Notes under the pieces: model-generated | Seen by the model: the letters and a program-made list of their open reading frames with translations, nothing else | Database searches by the model: none | Told to the model about the DNA's origin: nothing | Assembly: GCA_937897985.1 (NCBI GenBank) | Contig: CALCBD010000018.1 | Coordinates: 1-64,000, forward strand | DNA from: an uncultured Paludibacter sp. | GTDB taxonomy: Bacteria; Bacteroidota; Bacteroidia; Bacteroidales; Paludibacteraceae | Direction: 5' to 3' | Length of the DNA: 64,000 nt | Shown: piece after piece, positions 54,518 to 63,880 of the stretch | How the letters are laid out: the number at the start of each line of letters is the position of its first letter | How positions within the stretch are numbered: the stretch's first letter is position 1 | Made by a program: the position numbers and the translations under genes

Positions 54518-54926
54518 TCTTTTTTGCTATAAATTCATTATAATCACGTATATAATCATCTTCATCATACTTTTCAGATGCAAGAACAAGACAAACAGAA
54601 CCTGAAGAAAAATTTTCAAGTTCACGCCAGATTCCGGGTACAACAAAGAGACCCTGATATGGTCGGTTTAATGTTAATGATTTTGTGGTTTTTCCATCAT
54701 CTATTATAACATCAAAACTTCCACTGGCAGCAATGATAAGTTGATATAAGTTTTTATGAGCATGTCCGCCACGTGTTTCTCCACCGGGTACATCATATAA
54801 GTAATATACACGTTGAACATTAAAAGGAACAGTCTTACCATTCTCAATAACAGTAATATTTCCTTTAACCCTGTGATGTTTATCTAATTCAATAATCTCA
54901 CAATCAGCAACTTTAGTTTTATTCAT
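54510..54926 (-). CDS. FdtA/QdtA-type sugar 3,4-ketoisomerase, copy 2
   Basis: This 138-residue small cupin of the WxcM-like/FdtA family converts dTDP-4-keto-6-deoxyglucose to the 3-keto isomer. It shows YDVPGGETRGGHAHK (44-58) with both His55 and His57, and GLFVVPGIWRELENFSSGSVCLVLASEKYDEDDYIRDY at the C-terminus. Both active-site His residues are present, so this copy is the better candidate for the working isomerase. It overlaps its paralogue by 4 bases and the acyltransferase gene by 8. Confidence 0.9.
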   Translation of the reverse strand: MNKTKVADCEIIELDKHHRVKGNITVIENGKTVPFNVQRVYYLYDVPGGETRGGHAHKNLYQLIIAASGSFDVIIDDGKTTKSLTLNRPYQGLFVVPGIWRELENFSSGSVCLVLASEKYDEDDYIRDYNEFIAKKNV

Positions 54927-55318
54927 GTGTATTTCTTAAATTCTTCAAAACTATAAATATAATCATTTTGATCAAATGTTGTGGAAGCCAGTATAAGCGC
55001 TAATGAATTAGTCGAAAAATTATCCATTTGTCGCCACATCATTTGTGGTATATATAAACCATAATACGATCTGTTCAAAGTAAAAACTTTTTCCTGATTT
55101 CCATCATTTATTGTGATGTCAAAACTTCCGGATAATGCAACAATAAATTCCTGATTATTTTTATATGCATGTCCACCTCTTTTCTCTCCACCCGGGACAT
55201 CATATATCCAATATGTACGAAGAATCTCAAAAGGAATATGCTTCGCTGCTTCAATAAAGGAAAGATTACCCCTGCTATCAACAATTTTTGGTAAATGAAT
55301 AATCTGAGATGAATTCAT
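54923..55318 (-). CDS. FdtA/QdtA-type sugar 3,4-ketoisomerase, copy 1
   Basis: This 131-residue tandem paralogue of the next gene shows YDVPGGEKRGGHAYK (39-53). The second His of the family HxH pair is Tyr52 here. The rest of the cupin (SFDITINDGN, MDNFSTNSLALILASTTFDQNDYIYSFEEF) is intact. It may have changed specificity or be a non-catalytic partner. Its stop overlaps the start of the second copy by 4 bases, so translational coupling is likely. No RmlA or RmlB gene lies within the window to supply the substrate. Confidence 0.85.
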   Translation of the reverse strand: MNSSQIIHLPKIVDSRGNLSFIEAAKHIPFEILRTYWIYDVPGGEKRGGHAYKNNQEFIVALSGSFDITINDGNQEKVFTLNRSYYGLYIPQMMWRQMDNFSTNSLALILASTTFDQNDYIYSFEEFKKYT

Positions 55319-55323
55319 AAGTT

Positions 55324-56547
55324 TTAAATTTTATCAATAGCGTTAATATAATTTTTTGCAACTTTATAGTCAGTCATTTCTAATGCAGTTTTTATTGCAT
55401 TGTTTGAAATTGCTTTGCGCTCAATTTGTGTTAATGAGTTTATTTGATTGATTACACTCATTAATTCTTCCTCATTTCCATGTTCACATAAAAAGCCATT
55501 TATTCCATGTTGAATCACTCCATCAATACCTTCATTTTTTGATCCGATTGTAATACAACCTCTTGCCATAGCCTCAAGATACACTAACCCAAATGCTTCA
55601 TCTTTACTAATCATTATAAAACATTCAGCACGGTCAAGTATATTAATCACTTCGTTTCTTTCTAAATATCCCAAAAATAATACATTTTTTTGAATACCAT
55701 ATTTAACTGTCAGCTTCTTTAAATTCTTTTCTTCTCCTCCGCTTCCAACATAAGAAATTTTATAATTTGTTTCTTCTGTGTAAAGTCTGTTCAACGCCTT
55801 AATAATAGTTGTCGGGTACTTTCTTTTTATCAATTCTCCCACATAAACAAATTCAGTTATTTTTTCTGAAAATTTTTTAGTACATTCTTTGGTTAAATAA
55901 CTCTCAGGTATTCCTGAATAGCACATAAACGAATTTTTTTGTTTGCCAAAATTGTTTTCAAAAGATGCTTTAATGGGAATAGACCGATAGCCCCAAAAAT
56001 CAATACATTTTAAATATTCTGTATATTCTGCTTTATAAATTTTTTTTATACTTTCTCCATTGTCATGCATTACAATACAGGTTTTCGCAAATGGATAAAA
56101 CTCTTTAAGATTATAAATTATATTTAATTGAGGATTTGAAAAATGTCCGATTAAAATATCCGGTTTAAATCCGGTTTCTTCATTTATTTCAACAATCTTA
56201 CGTAGTTTTTCTGTTAAAACTTTTTTAGAATATCTTCCTCTTGGAATTAATTTAAATATTGGTAAGCGATAAACATGAACTCCATCAATGTCATATTGTG
56301 TAAACCCAAAATTATCAGAAGTGTCAACAACTGCACCGGTAATGCTTGCAATTTGTTCTCTGAACAATCTTGCCATTAAATAAAAAATTTTATGATAAAC
56401 TGCATGGAAGTAAATTACATTTACATCATAGCCCATTTTAATCCATTCTTTTGTGAAATAATGAACAACAGATGTTCTGTATTTTAGATCAGGTGCAGGG
56501 TAAATAGTTGTTAAAACTAATATCTTTTTTGGTGTATTTTTCTGCAT
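55324..56547 (-). CDS. Family 4 glycosyltransferase
   Basis: This 407-residue GT-B enzyme shows KILVLTTIYPAPDLKYRTSVVHYFTKEW at the N-terminus, and FVYVGELIKRKYPTTIIKALNRL, VLFLGYLERNEVINILDRAECFIMISKDEAFGLVYLEAMARGC in the donor-binding domain, with the usual EAFG..ylEAMA pattern. Donor and acceptor are unknown. It lies 93 bases after the epimerase gene and five before the first ketoisomerase gene. Confidence 0.88.
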   Translation of the reverse strand: MQKNTPKKILVLTTIYPAPDLKYRTSVVHYFTKEWIKMGYDVNVIYFHAVYHKIFYLMARLFREQIASITGAVVDTSDNFGFTQYDIDGVHVYRLPIFKLIPRGRYSKKVLTEKLRKIVEINEETGFKPDILIGHFSNPQLNIIYNLKEFYPFAKTCIVMHDNGESIKKIYKAEYTEYLKCIDFWGYRSIPIKASFENNFGKQKNSFMCYSGIPESYLTKECTKKFSEKITEFVYVGELIKRKYPTTIIKALNRLYTEETNYKISYVGSGGEEKNLKKLTVKYGIQKNVLFLGYLERNEVINILDRAECFIMISKDEAFGLVYLEAMARGCITIGSKNEGIDGVIQHGINGFLCEHGNEEELMSVINQINSLTQIERKAISNNAIKTALEMTDYKVAKNYINAIDKI

Positions 56548-56640
56548 ACTAATGTTTTACTTCTATCCATTTAGTGAATAAATATCAAAAAATCTTTAAG
56601 TGATTAAAATTATCCTGTATGATTTTAGCTATTAATATAA

Positions 56641-57774
56641 TTATTTTCTCCAGATCATTTTGTTTACAATTCCTGTGTAACTCTGTATAATCTTTACAAC
56701 TTTTGTTGAAACGTTAATGTCCTGATATGCAGGCACATCGCACGAAGTGTCGCCATTTCTGTGCATTTCAACAGCCATTTCAACAGCCTGAATTACCTGT
56801 TCGGTTGTGATTGAACCAATAACAAAAACACCCTTGTCCATAGCCTCAGGACGTTCAGTTGAAGTCCTTACTGATACTGCCGGAAATTGAAAAAATGCAC
56901 TCTCTTCGGGAAGTGTACCACTATCTGACACTACGCAAAATGCATTTTTTTGCAGCTTATTATAATCAAAAAATCCGAGAGGTTTATGTTGGATAACTCT
57001 TTTGTCAAAAATAAATCCTCTTTTCTCAATAATATTTCTGGAACGTGGGTGACAACTATAAATGATTTTCATATCGTAAGTTTCAGCTAACTTGTTTATA
57101 GCATTCATTAAAGAGAAGAAATTTGACTCGATATCAATATTTTCTTCCCTGTGAGCTGAAAGTAATATGTACTTACCGGCTTCCAGTCCAAGATCATTTA
57201 ACACTCTGCTTTCATTAATTCGGTCTAAACATCCGTTTAAGACTTCTGCCATAGGTGAACCAACCACATAAGTATATTCAGGTCTTATCCCCGAATCAAT
57301 AATATATCTTCTTGCATGTTCAGAATAACAAAGATTAATATCGCTGGTAATATCAACTATCCTTCGTATCACTTCTTCAGGTAAATTCTCATCTTTACAC
57401 CGATTACCCGCTTCCATGTGAAAAACGGGGATTTTTAACCGTTTTGCTGATATTACACACAAACAGGAATTTGTATCACCTAAAACAATAATTGCATCAG
57501 GTTTAATTTCTAACATCAATTCATAAGATTTAGAAATCACGTTTCCCATAGTTTGTCCAAGATTTTCTCCAACAACTCCAAGATAGTAATCCGGTTCCCG
57601 TAATCCAAGATCATTAAAGAATATTTCGTTCAGTGTGTAATCGTAATTTTGTCCTGTATGTACAAGATAATGGTCAAAGTACTTATCACTTTTTTTAATG
57701 ATAGAAGACATTTTTATAATTTCAGGACGAGTACCGACAATTGTCATCAGTTTCAGTTTATTCATACATTTCAT
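56641..57774 (-). CDS. Non-hydrolysing UDP-N-acetylhexosamine 2-epimerase (CapG/FnlC type)
   Basis: This 377-residue enzyme shows GTRPEIIKMSSIIKK, VLGDTNSCLCVISAKRLKIPVFHMEAGNRC, SAHREENID, and SDSGTLPEESAFFQFPAVSVRTSTERPEAMD. The family is that of WecB. Here it directly follows a CapE-type dehydratase and a CapF-type reductase, so it probably carries out the last step to UDP-N-acetyl-L-fucosamine (CapG/WbjD/FnlC) rather than making UDP-ManNAc. It lies two bases after the reductase gene. Confidence 0.9.
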   Translation of the reverse strand: MKCMNKLKLMTIVGTRPEIIKMSSIIKKSDKYFDHYLVHTGQNYDYTLNEIFFNDLGLREPDYYLGVVGENLGQTMGNVISKSYELMLEIKPDAIIVLGDTNSCLCVISAKRLKIPVFHMEAGNRCKDENLPEEVIRRIVDITSDINLCYSEHARRYIIDSGIRPEYTYVVGSPMAEVLNGCLDRINESRVLNDLGLEAGKYILLSAHREENIDIESNFFSLMNAINKLAETYDMKIIYSCHPRSRNIIEKRGFIFDKRVIQHKPLGFFDYNKLQKNAFCVVSDSGTLPEESAFFQFPAVSVRTSTERPEAMDKGVFVIGSITTEQVIQAVEMAVEMHRNGDTSCDVPAYQDINVSTKVVKIIQSYTGIVNKMIWRK

Positions 57775-57776
57775 CT

Positions 57777-58631
57777 TTAAAGTTTATAATGAGGATACAT
57801 TTGCTTGTGTGTTTTTATCCATACAGCCATTTCGGAAATCATTGTTTCGTAATCCGGTATTAAATAACTGAACCCGTACCTGGTTCGTATAAGTGATTTA
57901 TCTGCACTAATACCTTCAACTGGATTTATTTTCACAGAATCACTTCTAAGGTAATGATTAAAAAGTCCGAGTAAATCGAATTTTGAAATTGACATTTCCG
58001 GAACTGTATTATATAAACCATGTGCTCTTTCCATAGCAGCTCTTTCCATGGTTTTTGCTAACTGGAGAGTTGTTTGACCGGTCCAAATAGCTGTCGTATA
58101 ACCATTAATTTCGCTGTCAGCCTGCATAAACCAATTTAGAAGTCCGATACCACCGGGGTTTATATCCGGTCCTACAATTGAATTCCTTAACGTAATATTT
58201 TTATTGTCTTCCAGTTCTCCAAGTGCCTTTGATCTGTCATAGAATGTTTCTCCATCACGAAAATCATCTTCAGTATAACCACCACGTTTACCTGAAAAAA
58301 CACAATCAGTACTCATGTGGATTACTTGAGTTTTTGTTTCTGCAGTAGTTTCAGCAAGAAAGTGGGGGAAATAAGAATTTAAAAAAGATGCTAAAGCTTT
58401 ATTTTGTTCAGTATATTGATTCAAAATACCAATACAGTTTATTACACTGTCAAAATTGCCTTCAACTATAAGTTTTCTAAGAAAATTTGTGTCAAGTGCA
58501 TTACCGGCAATACTGTTAATATATATTGATTTTATTCTGTCAAAACCAAAAACATCATGCCCTTGCTCTTTCAAATACAAAGCAATTGTATGACCTGCCA
58601 TACCATTGCACCCCAGTACTAAAAATTTCAT
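57777..58631 (-). CDS. SDR sugar-nucleotide reductase (CapF/RmlD-like)
   Basis: This 284-residue enzyme shows LVLGCNGMAGHTIALYL at the N-terminus, MSTDCVFSGKRGGYTEDD, and catalytic YDRSK at 131-135. It resembles RmlD and the reductase half of CapF/WbjC. Classical CapF is about 370 residues with a C-terminal cupin domain, which this protein lacks. Position between CapE-type and 2-epimerase genes fits the middle step of UDP-FucNAc synthesis. Its start overlaps the upstream stop by one base. Confidence 0.85.
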   Translation of the reverse strand: MKFLVLGCNGMAGHTIALYLKEQGHDVFGFDRIKSIYINSIAGNALDTNFLRKLIVEGNFDSVINCIGILNQYTEQNKALASFLNSYFPHFLAETTAETKTQVIHMSTDCVFSGKRGGYTEDDFRDGETFYDRSKALGELEDNKNITLRNSIVGPDINPGGIGLLNWFMQADSEINGYTTAIWTGQTTLQLAKTMERAAMERAHGLYNTVPEMSISKFDLLGLFNHYLRSDSVKINPVEGISADKSLIRTRYGFSYLIPDYETMISEMAVWIKTHKQMYPHYKL

Positions 58632-59677
58632 TATTTCATTTGTTTTTTTAATTCGTCCTGAATATAATCAATTAACAATAACTTATTTTTTACCTGTTCC
58701 ACATCAAGAAGTTCAGTGTTATTACTATTAAATTCTGATAATAAATTACGTTCTGTATCACCACTTACAAAATATTTATCATAATTTAAATCACGCTTAT
58801 CACTTGGAACTCTAAAGAAATTTCCCATATCAATTGCTTGTGAACATTCTTCGTTTGTTAAAAGTGTTTCATACATTTTTTCACCATGCCGTATGCCAAC
58901 AAATTTAATATTATCCTTATTAAAATTAAATAGCTCACATACCGCTTCTGCTTGTGTTTGAATAGTGCAGGCAGGTGCTTTTTGTACAAGAATATCTCCG
59001 CTTGAACCATGTTCAAAAGCAAAAAGCACAAGGTCGATAGCTTCTTCAAGCGACATGATAAAACGTGTCATTGTTGGTTCAGTTATAGTTATCGGCTGAC
59101 TATTTTTAATTTGTTCAACCCAGAGAGGTATAACTGATCCACGTGAACACATAACATTGCCATAGCGTGTACAACAGATTCTGGTTTTTTCGGGACTTAC
59201 TGAACGTGATTTTGCAACAACAACTTTTTCCATCATTGCTTTCGAAGTGCCCATTGCATTAACAGGGTATGCAGCTTTGTCGGTTGACAGACATATTACA
59301 GATTTTACTCCGAATTCAATCGCTGCATTAAGTACATTGTCTGTACCTAAAACATTAGTTTTTACTGCCTCAATGGGGAAAAATTCGCATGAGGGAACTT
59401 GTTTTAATGCAGCAGCATGAAAAATAAAATCTACTCCATAAATTGCATTTTTAACACTGGCCAAATCACGGACATCTCCGATATAGAATTTAATTTTCTC
59501 AGCGTTTGCAGGATATCTTGTTTGAAATTCATGACGCATATCGTCCTGTTTTTTCTCGTCACGCGAAAAAATACGAATTTCACCAATGTCTGTATTTAGA
59601 AAACGATTTAAAACCGCATTCCCGAATGAGCCGGTACCACCTGTAATCAACAGGGTTTTATCTTTAAATAATGACAT
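58631..59677 (-). CDS. UDP-GlcNAc 4,6-dehydratase/5-epimerase (CapE/FnlA type)
   Basis: This soluble 348-residue SDR enzyme has TGGTGSFG at 12-19, the STDKAAYPVN block, and MGTSK (142-146) in place of YxxxK, followed by MMEKVVVA. The C-terminus has GIRHGEKMYETLLTNEE. This short, membrane-free form is the first enzyme of UDP-N-acetyl-L-fucosamine synthesis. It is distinct from the membrane dehydratase encoded at 47876-49843, so the locus has two dehydratase branches. Confidence 0.92.
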   Translation of the reverse strand: MSLFKDKTLLITGGTGSFGNAVLNRFLNTDIGEIRIFSRDEKKQDDMRHEFQTRYPANAEKIKFYIGDVRDLASVKNAIYGVDFIFHAAALKQVPSCEFFPIEAVKTNVLGTDNVLNAAIEFGVKSVICLSTDKAAYPVNAMGTSKAMMEKVVVAKSRSVSPEKTRICCTRYGNVMCSRGSVIPLWVEQIKNSQPITITEPTMTRFIMSLEEAIDLVLFAFEHGSSGDILVQKAPACTIQTQAEAVCELFNFNKDNIKFVGIRHGEKMYETLLTNEECSQAIDMGNFFRVPSDKRDLNYDKYFVSGDTERNLLSEFNSNNTELLDVEQVKNKLLLIDYIQDELKKQMK

Positions 59678-59692
59678 ATATAGAATTAATAA

Positions 59693-60985
59693 TTAATTTA
59701 TATCCGGAAGATTCTCAATTTTATATTTTCTTGTTCTGTATATAACTCTGAAAGTATTTTTTATTAACATAAAAATCTCTTTTAGAGACATTTTATTGTA
59801 AAAATTGTAAACGAAATTAGTTGCGAGACAAGCATCAAATATATTTTGAATGCCTAATTCTGTTCCTTCAAATCTTATTGAATGAGTGATTACAAATTCA
59901 TAAATTTCTTCGGTTCTCACTACTTTTCTTTTAGTTTTCAACATTAACTCATTAAATAAATCTGATAAATTATGTTGTTTTGCAATTTCTTTCAGTATAT
60001 GCAGCTCCCTAATCAGCACTTCATTTTCATAAGTACTACTTTCAATAAGCTTAAATGATGCACGAATTAGTTCTTCAAACGAAATTTGTTCAAATTTGCC
60101 CGGCCATCCGGGCAGATCACGGGCAGTCAACAGGAAATCTGCGGTCATAAGTGTAACTAACGGAGAATATTGTTGTGAGGCTAACTCAGAATGCATTGTT
60201 CTTCTCAGATTATCGTTAAAGAATCGTTTTGCTTCTTCTCTTGATTTTTCGTCGGTTCGTCCATAATTCTTTCCCTGAGATTTAATTGTATCACCAACAA
60301 TTGACAGTGGTTCATATGTAAACGCATATTCTTCAACTTCACCTGCTAACACAACTCCCGAGAAACCATCCGGTGTGGGACAATAGTAAAAACTATTATC
60401 TTTAGTTCTGGATTTGATCTTGTCAATTAAAGTAGTTGATGCAACGCCTTTCATATAAAACATTGGACATTCATCTATCTGATATAAAAAAGTTCGTGCA
60501 ATTTTATTTAAAAATGCCTCTGATTTAAGTATTTTTACTCCGGTATTTTTTTTTCTCCTGACATAAAAGATATTTTTGCCGCCCTCTTTATTTGCATAAA
60601 TAAAACTTGCCGGTGTCCATGTCAGCAAATCTTTCTTCGTGGAACTAAGTATTTCATACATTCTCCAAATACAACCAGGAGTAAGGCCATCATCACCACC
60701 TAATGCCATTACATAACCTGGTCTGACCTGATTGAGAGCAAATTCAAAATTATCTCTCATCCCTAAGTGCTCACGATGTGCAAATAGCTTAATTCTGTTG
60801 TCTTTAATTGATAATTCACTTACCATCTCAACAGAATTGTCCGAACTGCAATCATCAGATACAATTATCTCAAAGTTTGGATAATCCTGAATCATACAAG
60901 TTTTCAATGTATGTTTTAAATATTCAGACCTGTCTTTTTGAGGAATAATAACAGTAAATAATGGGTAATCAGTTTGTTTATTCAT
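59693..60985 (-). CDS. Family 2 glycosyltransferase
   Basis: This 430-residue enzyme shows FTVIIPQKDRSEYLKHTLKTCMIQDYPNFEIIVSDDCSSDNS at the N-terminus and the metal-site MALGGDDGLTPGC, the core of an inverting GT-A enzyme. The C-terminal half (after about 250) is helical, without a recognised domain. The donor is unknown. It starts 59 bases after the polymerase gene and ends 15 bases before the CapE-type gene. Confidence 0.9.
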   Translation of the reverse strand: MNKQTDYPLFTVIIPQKDRSEYLKHTLKTCMIQDYPNFEIIVSDDCSSDNSVEMVSELSIKDNRIKLFAHREHLGMRDNFEFALNQVRPGYVMALGGDDGLTPGCIWRMYEILSSTKKDLLTWTPASFIYANKEGGKNIFYVRRKKNTGVKILKSEAFLNKIARTFLYQIDECPMFYMKGVASTTLIDKIKSRTKDNSFYYCPTPDGFSGVVLAGEVEEYAFTYEPLSIVGDTIKSQGKNYGRTDEKSREEAKRFFNDNLRRTMHSELASQQYSPLVTLMTADFLLTARDLPGWPGKFEQISFEELIRASFKLIESSTYENEVLIRELHILKEIAKQHNLSDLFNELMLKTKRKVVRTEEIYEFVITHSIRFEGTELGIQNIFDACLATNFVYNFYNKMSLKEIFMLIKNTFRVIYRTRKYKIENLPDIN

Positions 60986-61044
60986 TGAATTTGTTTTGTG
61001 AAAACATTATTGGTAATTTAAAAATCAAACTCTAAATATTTTTG

Positions 61045-62337
61045 TTAATTAAGACTTCTGTGTTGTCGTTTTATAAAATGGTCAATTTTAAATGCCTGAT
61101 AAGCAAGAAAATATACAATAAGCTGCAGGTTTCCTCCAACATCGGAAAATGGATACAATTTCAGTCCCCCTAACATACAAACAATCATAACAAAATGGAT
61201 AAGTATGATTTGATGAAAATAAATAGTTTCATCCTTTACTTTTGTTTTGTTCAAAACAAAGAGCGTAAAAATGATGAAAATTATTGGTGGTAGTACTGGT
61301 CCGAAATCAAGTGTAAAATCACCGATAAAGCCGATAAATACCTCGTCATTTATTTTTAATTCGGGATATTTTTCGCGTCTTTCCCAGAAGTTTTGAGGAA
61401 TATTTTCATACCCCATCAAACTTTTAAAAAAGGGGAAAGTTCTGTCACCGTATCTAATGCCACCGTCATCTAAACCATAATTATTAAAGAATAAGTTTTC
61501 CTGACCAGCATAGTAATATACTGAGGTTAATGAACCGCCGTCAGCATCTTCAAATCGGCTATTGGTTAAAGCAATAAATGGTACAGATACTGCAACTATC
61601 AGAAAAATTCCAATATACTTTATTGTTTTAATAGTTTTCTCAGACATGAATTTTCTGAGCGCAAAATAAGTTATTATAAATGAAAGCAGGATTTCTAAAA
61701 CAGGGCCTCTTTGTCCCATCGAAATATTTACAAACAATCCTATTACTACTGATAAGGATAATCCTATCAAAATTAGCTTGTTTTTCTTTTCAAATGTCAG
61801 GTAATAAAAAAACATCAGAATCCCGAAATTTCCAAATGAATTGGATATAATGGCAGCAATGTTTGCGATATCTCCATCGCCGTTTGTTATACTATTGGAC
61901 ATAGATTCATCGTAAATATCCTGTCCACCGGCATTTGATGCAAATAGTTTTACAATGTTGACATTAAAATCAGAAATAATTTCCGGAAGCTGAATTAATG
62001 ATGAAACTATAAAAATAATTATGGCTGTGTTAAAAAAAACAGCTCCCGGTTTTTCAATTTCCTGTATTTTGCTTTGATCATACTTCAAAATAGGCGCAGC
62101 CGTAATCATTAGCATGAGGTACAAATAAATAAAAGGAAATAAGCGGATTTCTTCAAAGGTATAAAAAGGATTATCTATATTAAACAGTATCAATGACATG
62201 ATTGAATATAGTAAGTACGAAAAAAGAAGTATACTTCCTGCATCAAAGAAGCGTTTCTTTTTTTGATATAATACTATAGTCACAACAAGTGCGGTGATAT
62301 AAAGTAAGATGTTAATATTGCTGATTAATAGATCCAT
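61045..62337 (-). CDS. wzy: Wzy-like oligosaccharide repeat-unit polymerase
   Basis: This 430-residue polytopic inner-membrane protein has about ten or more hydrophobic segments and a large loop at about 265-330 (SRFEDADGGSLTSVYYYAGQENLFFNN then YGDRTFPFFKSLMGYENIPQ). It has a typical O-antigen polymerase layout, in which such a loop faces the periplasm. Sequence motifs are weak in this family, so the call rests on topology and on position between the flippase and glycosyltransferase genes. Confidence 0.75.
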   Translation of the reverse strand: MDLLISNINILLYITALVVTIVLYQKKKRFFDAGSILLFSYLLYSIMSLILFNIDNPFYTFEEIRLFPFIYLYLMLMITAAPILKYDQSKIQEIEKPGAVFFNTAIIIFIVSSLIQLPEIISDFNVNIVKLFASNAGGQDIYDESMSNSITNGDGDIANIAAIISNSFGNFGILMFFYYLTFEKKNKLILIGLSLSVVIGLFVNISMGQRGPVLEILLSFIITYFALRKFMSEKTIKTIKYIGIFLIVAVSVPFIALTNSRFEDADGGSLTSVYYYAGQENLFFNNYGLDDGGIRYGDRTFPFFKSLMGYENIPQNFWERREKYPELKINDEVFIGFIGDFTLDFGPVLPPIIFIIFTLFVLNKTKVKDETIYFHQIILIHFVMIVCMLGGLKLYPFSDVGGNLQLIVYFLAYQAFKIDHFIKRQHRSLN

Positions 62338-62338
62338 T

Positions 62339-63880
62339 TTAAAAAACTCCGATTTTTCGTTTGATACTAAAATAAAATTGTTTCAAAACATCCCTTTCTG
62401 TTTTGGAAACTGCAATAAAATATGCAAAAACAAAAATAAAAAATACAGACATAAAAATAATAGTTGCAAAACGCAGTATTGTATTTGCTATATTAATATG
62501 TATTCCGAAAATCAGCAATGATGTAATTACAGTAATAATGAAAGCCGGAAGTAAAAATGACTTCAGATATTCGGAAAAACTAAACGGGGGATAATATTTT
62601 TTTAAACAGATTAATCTGACAATATGAGCTAAAACTGCAGCAATTATCATAGCAATGTATGTAAAATGAGCCGGATATCCTGATTTAAATAAAATATAGG
62701 TGGCAGGTACACACAGCAGAGTGAATGTCTCAACGGGAATATGATATTCTTTGACATGTCCTGTAGCCTGTATAATTATTGAAATCGGATTATTTAATGA
62801 CATAATCAATGTATAAATTATCATTAATCTTGAGAATAAAATAGTTTGTGTGTCAGTTGTTTTTAACCATAAACTTAAAACTGTGTCCATCTCAAAGATT
62901 AGTGGAAGACAAATCATTAACAAACAATAAAAAATAAACTTATTGCTCAGATTGAATATTTTATTCAAGTATAAATATGACTCTTCAGCATACGCCTTTA
63001 TCATTGGGGTTCTCGTTGCTAAAATAAAGCTGCTTACAAACGAAGTCATTGCCATATTAAACTGAAAGGATATAGCTCTTGCGGCGTTAACCAGCGGTCC
63101 GAAAAATATATTAATTAATAATGTGTTAATTTGTGACATCCCAACTCCGGCAACCGAACCAAATAAAGACCAGCCGGAAAAAGTAAGCAGGTCTTTAAAC
63201 AGACCTTTGTCACTTGGTTTTGTATACCGGCATTCGGGATATTTTCTGTGACCTACCAATATATATGATAGAAGCATTATAATCGAAATTATCAAAAGAA
63301 ATGCTCCGTAAATAATTAATCTGTCTGCAGGAATGATGAAAATCAGAAAAATTGACACCAGTTTTATTATGGTTTCGAAAGTACTGAGTATAGAAAAAAT
63401 ACCCATATCTTCGTGTGCAATTGTAGCTGCAGAATACGGAATTTGTAAAATTGTTGTAATGAAGGAAAATATTGAAAACTGATAAATCCAGTTAGCAGCA
63501 ATCATTCTGTTTGCTGGTATTACTAATTGAGTATTTACAAACCATAAACCAACTGTTTCTCCCAGTATGAAAACTATTATTGATAAAACCACATAAATAT
63601 AAACGCTGGTAGAGAATATATTCCTGAGATTAGTTAAAGTGTTCTCGCCTATTGAGTATGAATAATATCTTTGTGTGGCAGTGGAAAGTACACTACTAAC
63701 ACTATACAACATTGTAATTACTCCTGCAATGACATTGTAAATACCATAATCCTCGACACCAAGAGCATTCAGTAAAACACGTACAGCATACAGATTGATA
63801 ATCATTACGACCATCATTCTGATATATAATAAAGCAGTATTTTTTGCTATGCGGTTATTTTTTAATGAATTATTTGACAA
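62339..63880 (-). CDS. wzx: Wzx-type oligosaccharide flippase
   Basis: This 513-residue polytopic protein of the MOP superfamily shows the N-terminal pattern RIAKNTALLYIRMMVVMIINLYAVRVLLNALGVEDYGIYNVIAGVITML and about twelve to fourteen membrane segments. It moves undecaprenyl-linked repeat units to the periplasm. The only early start in frame is a TTG (63878-63880), and the next Met lies inside the first membrane segment. It is one base from the polymerase gene and is the first gene of the locus seen in this window. Confidence 0.9.
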   Translation of the reverse strand: MSNNSLKNNRIAKNTALLYIRMMVVMIINLYAVRVLLNALGVEDYGIYNVIAGVITMLYSVSSVLSTATQRYYSYSIGENTLTNLRNIFSTSVYIYVVLSIIVFILGETVGLWFVNTQLVIPANRMIAANWIYQFSIFSFITTILQIPYSAATIAHEDMGIFSILSTFETIIKLVSIFLIFIIPADRLIIYGAFLLIISIIMLLSYILVGHRKYPECRYTKPSDKGLFKDLLTFSGWSLFGSVAGVGMSQINTLLINIFFGPLVNAARAISFQFNMAMTSFVSSFILATRTPMIKAYAEESYLYLNKIFNLSNKFIFYCLLMICLPLIFEMDTVLSLWLKTTDTQTILFSRLMIIYTLIMSLNNPISIIIQATGHVKEYHIPVETFTLLCVPATYILFKSGYPAHFTYIAMIIAAVLAHIVRLICLKKYYPPFSFSEYLKSFLLPAFIITVITSLLIFGIHINIANTILRFATIIFMSVFFIFVFAYFIAVSKTERDVLKQFYFSIKRKIGVF

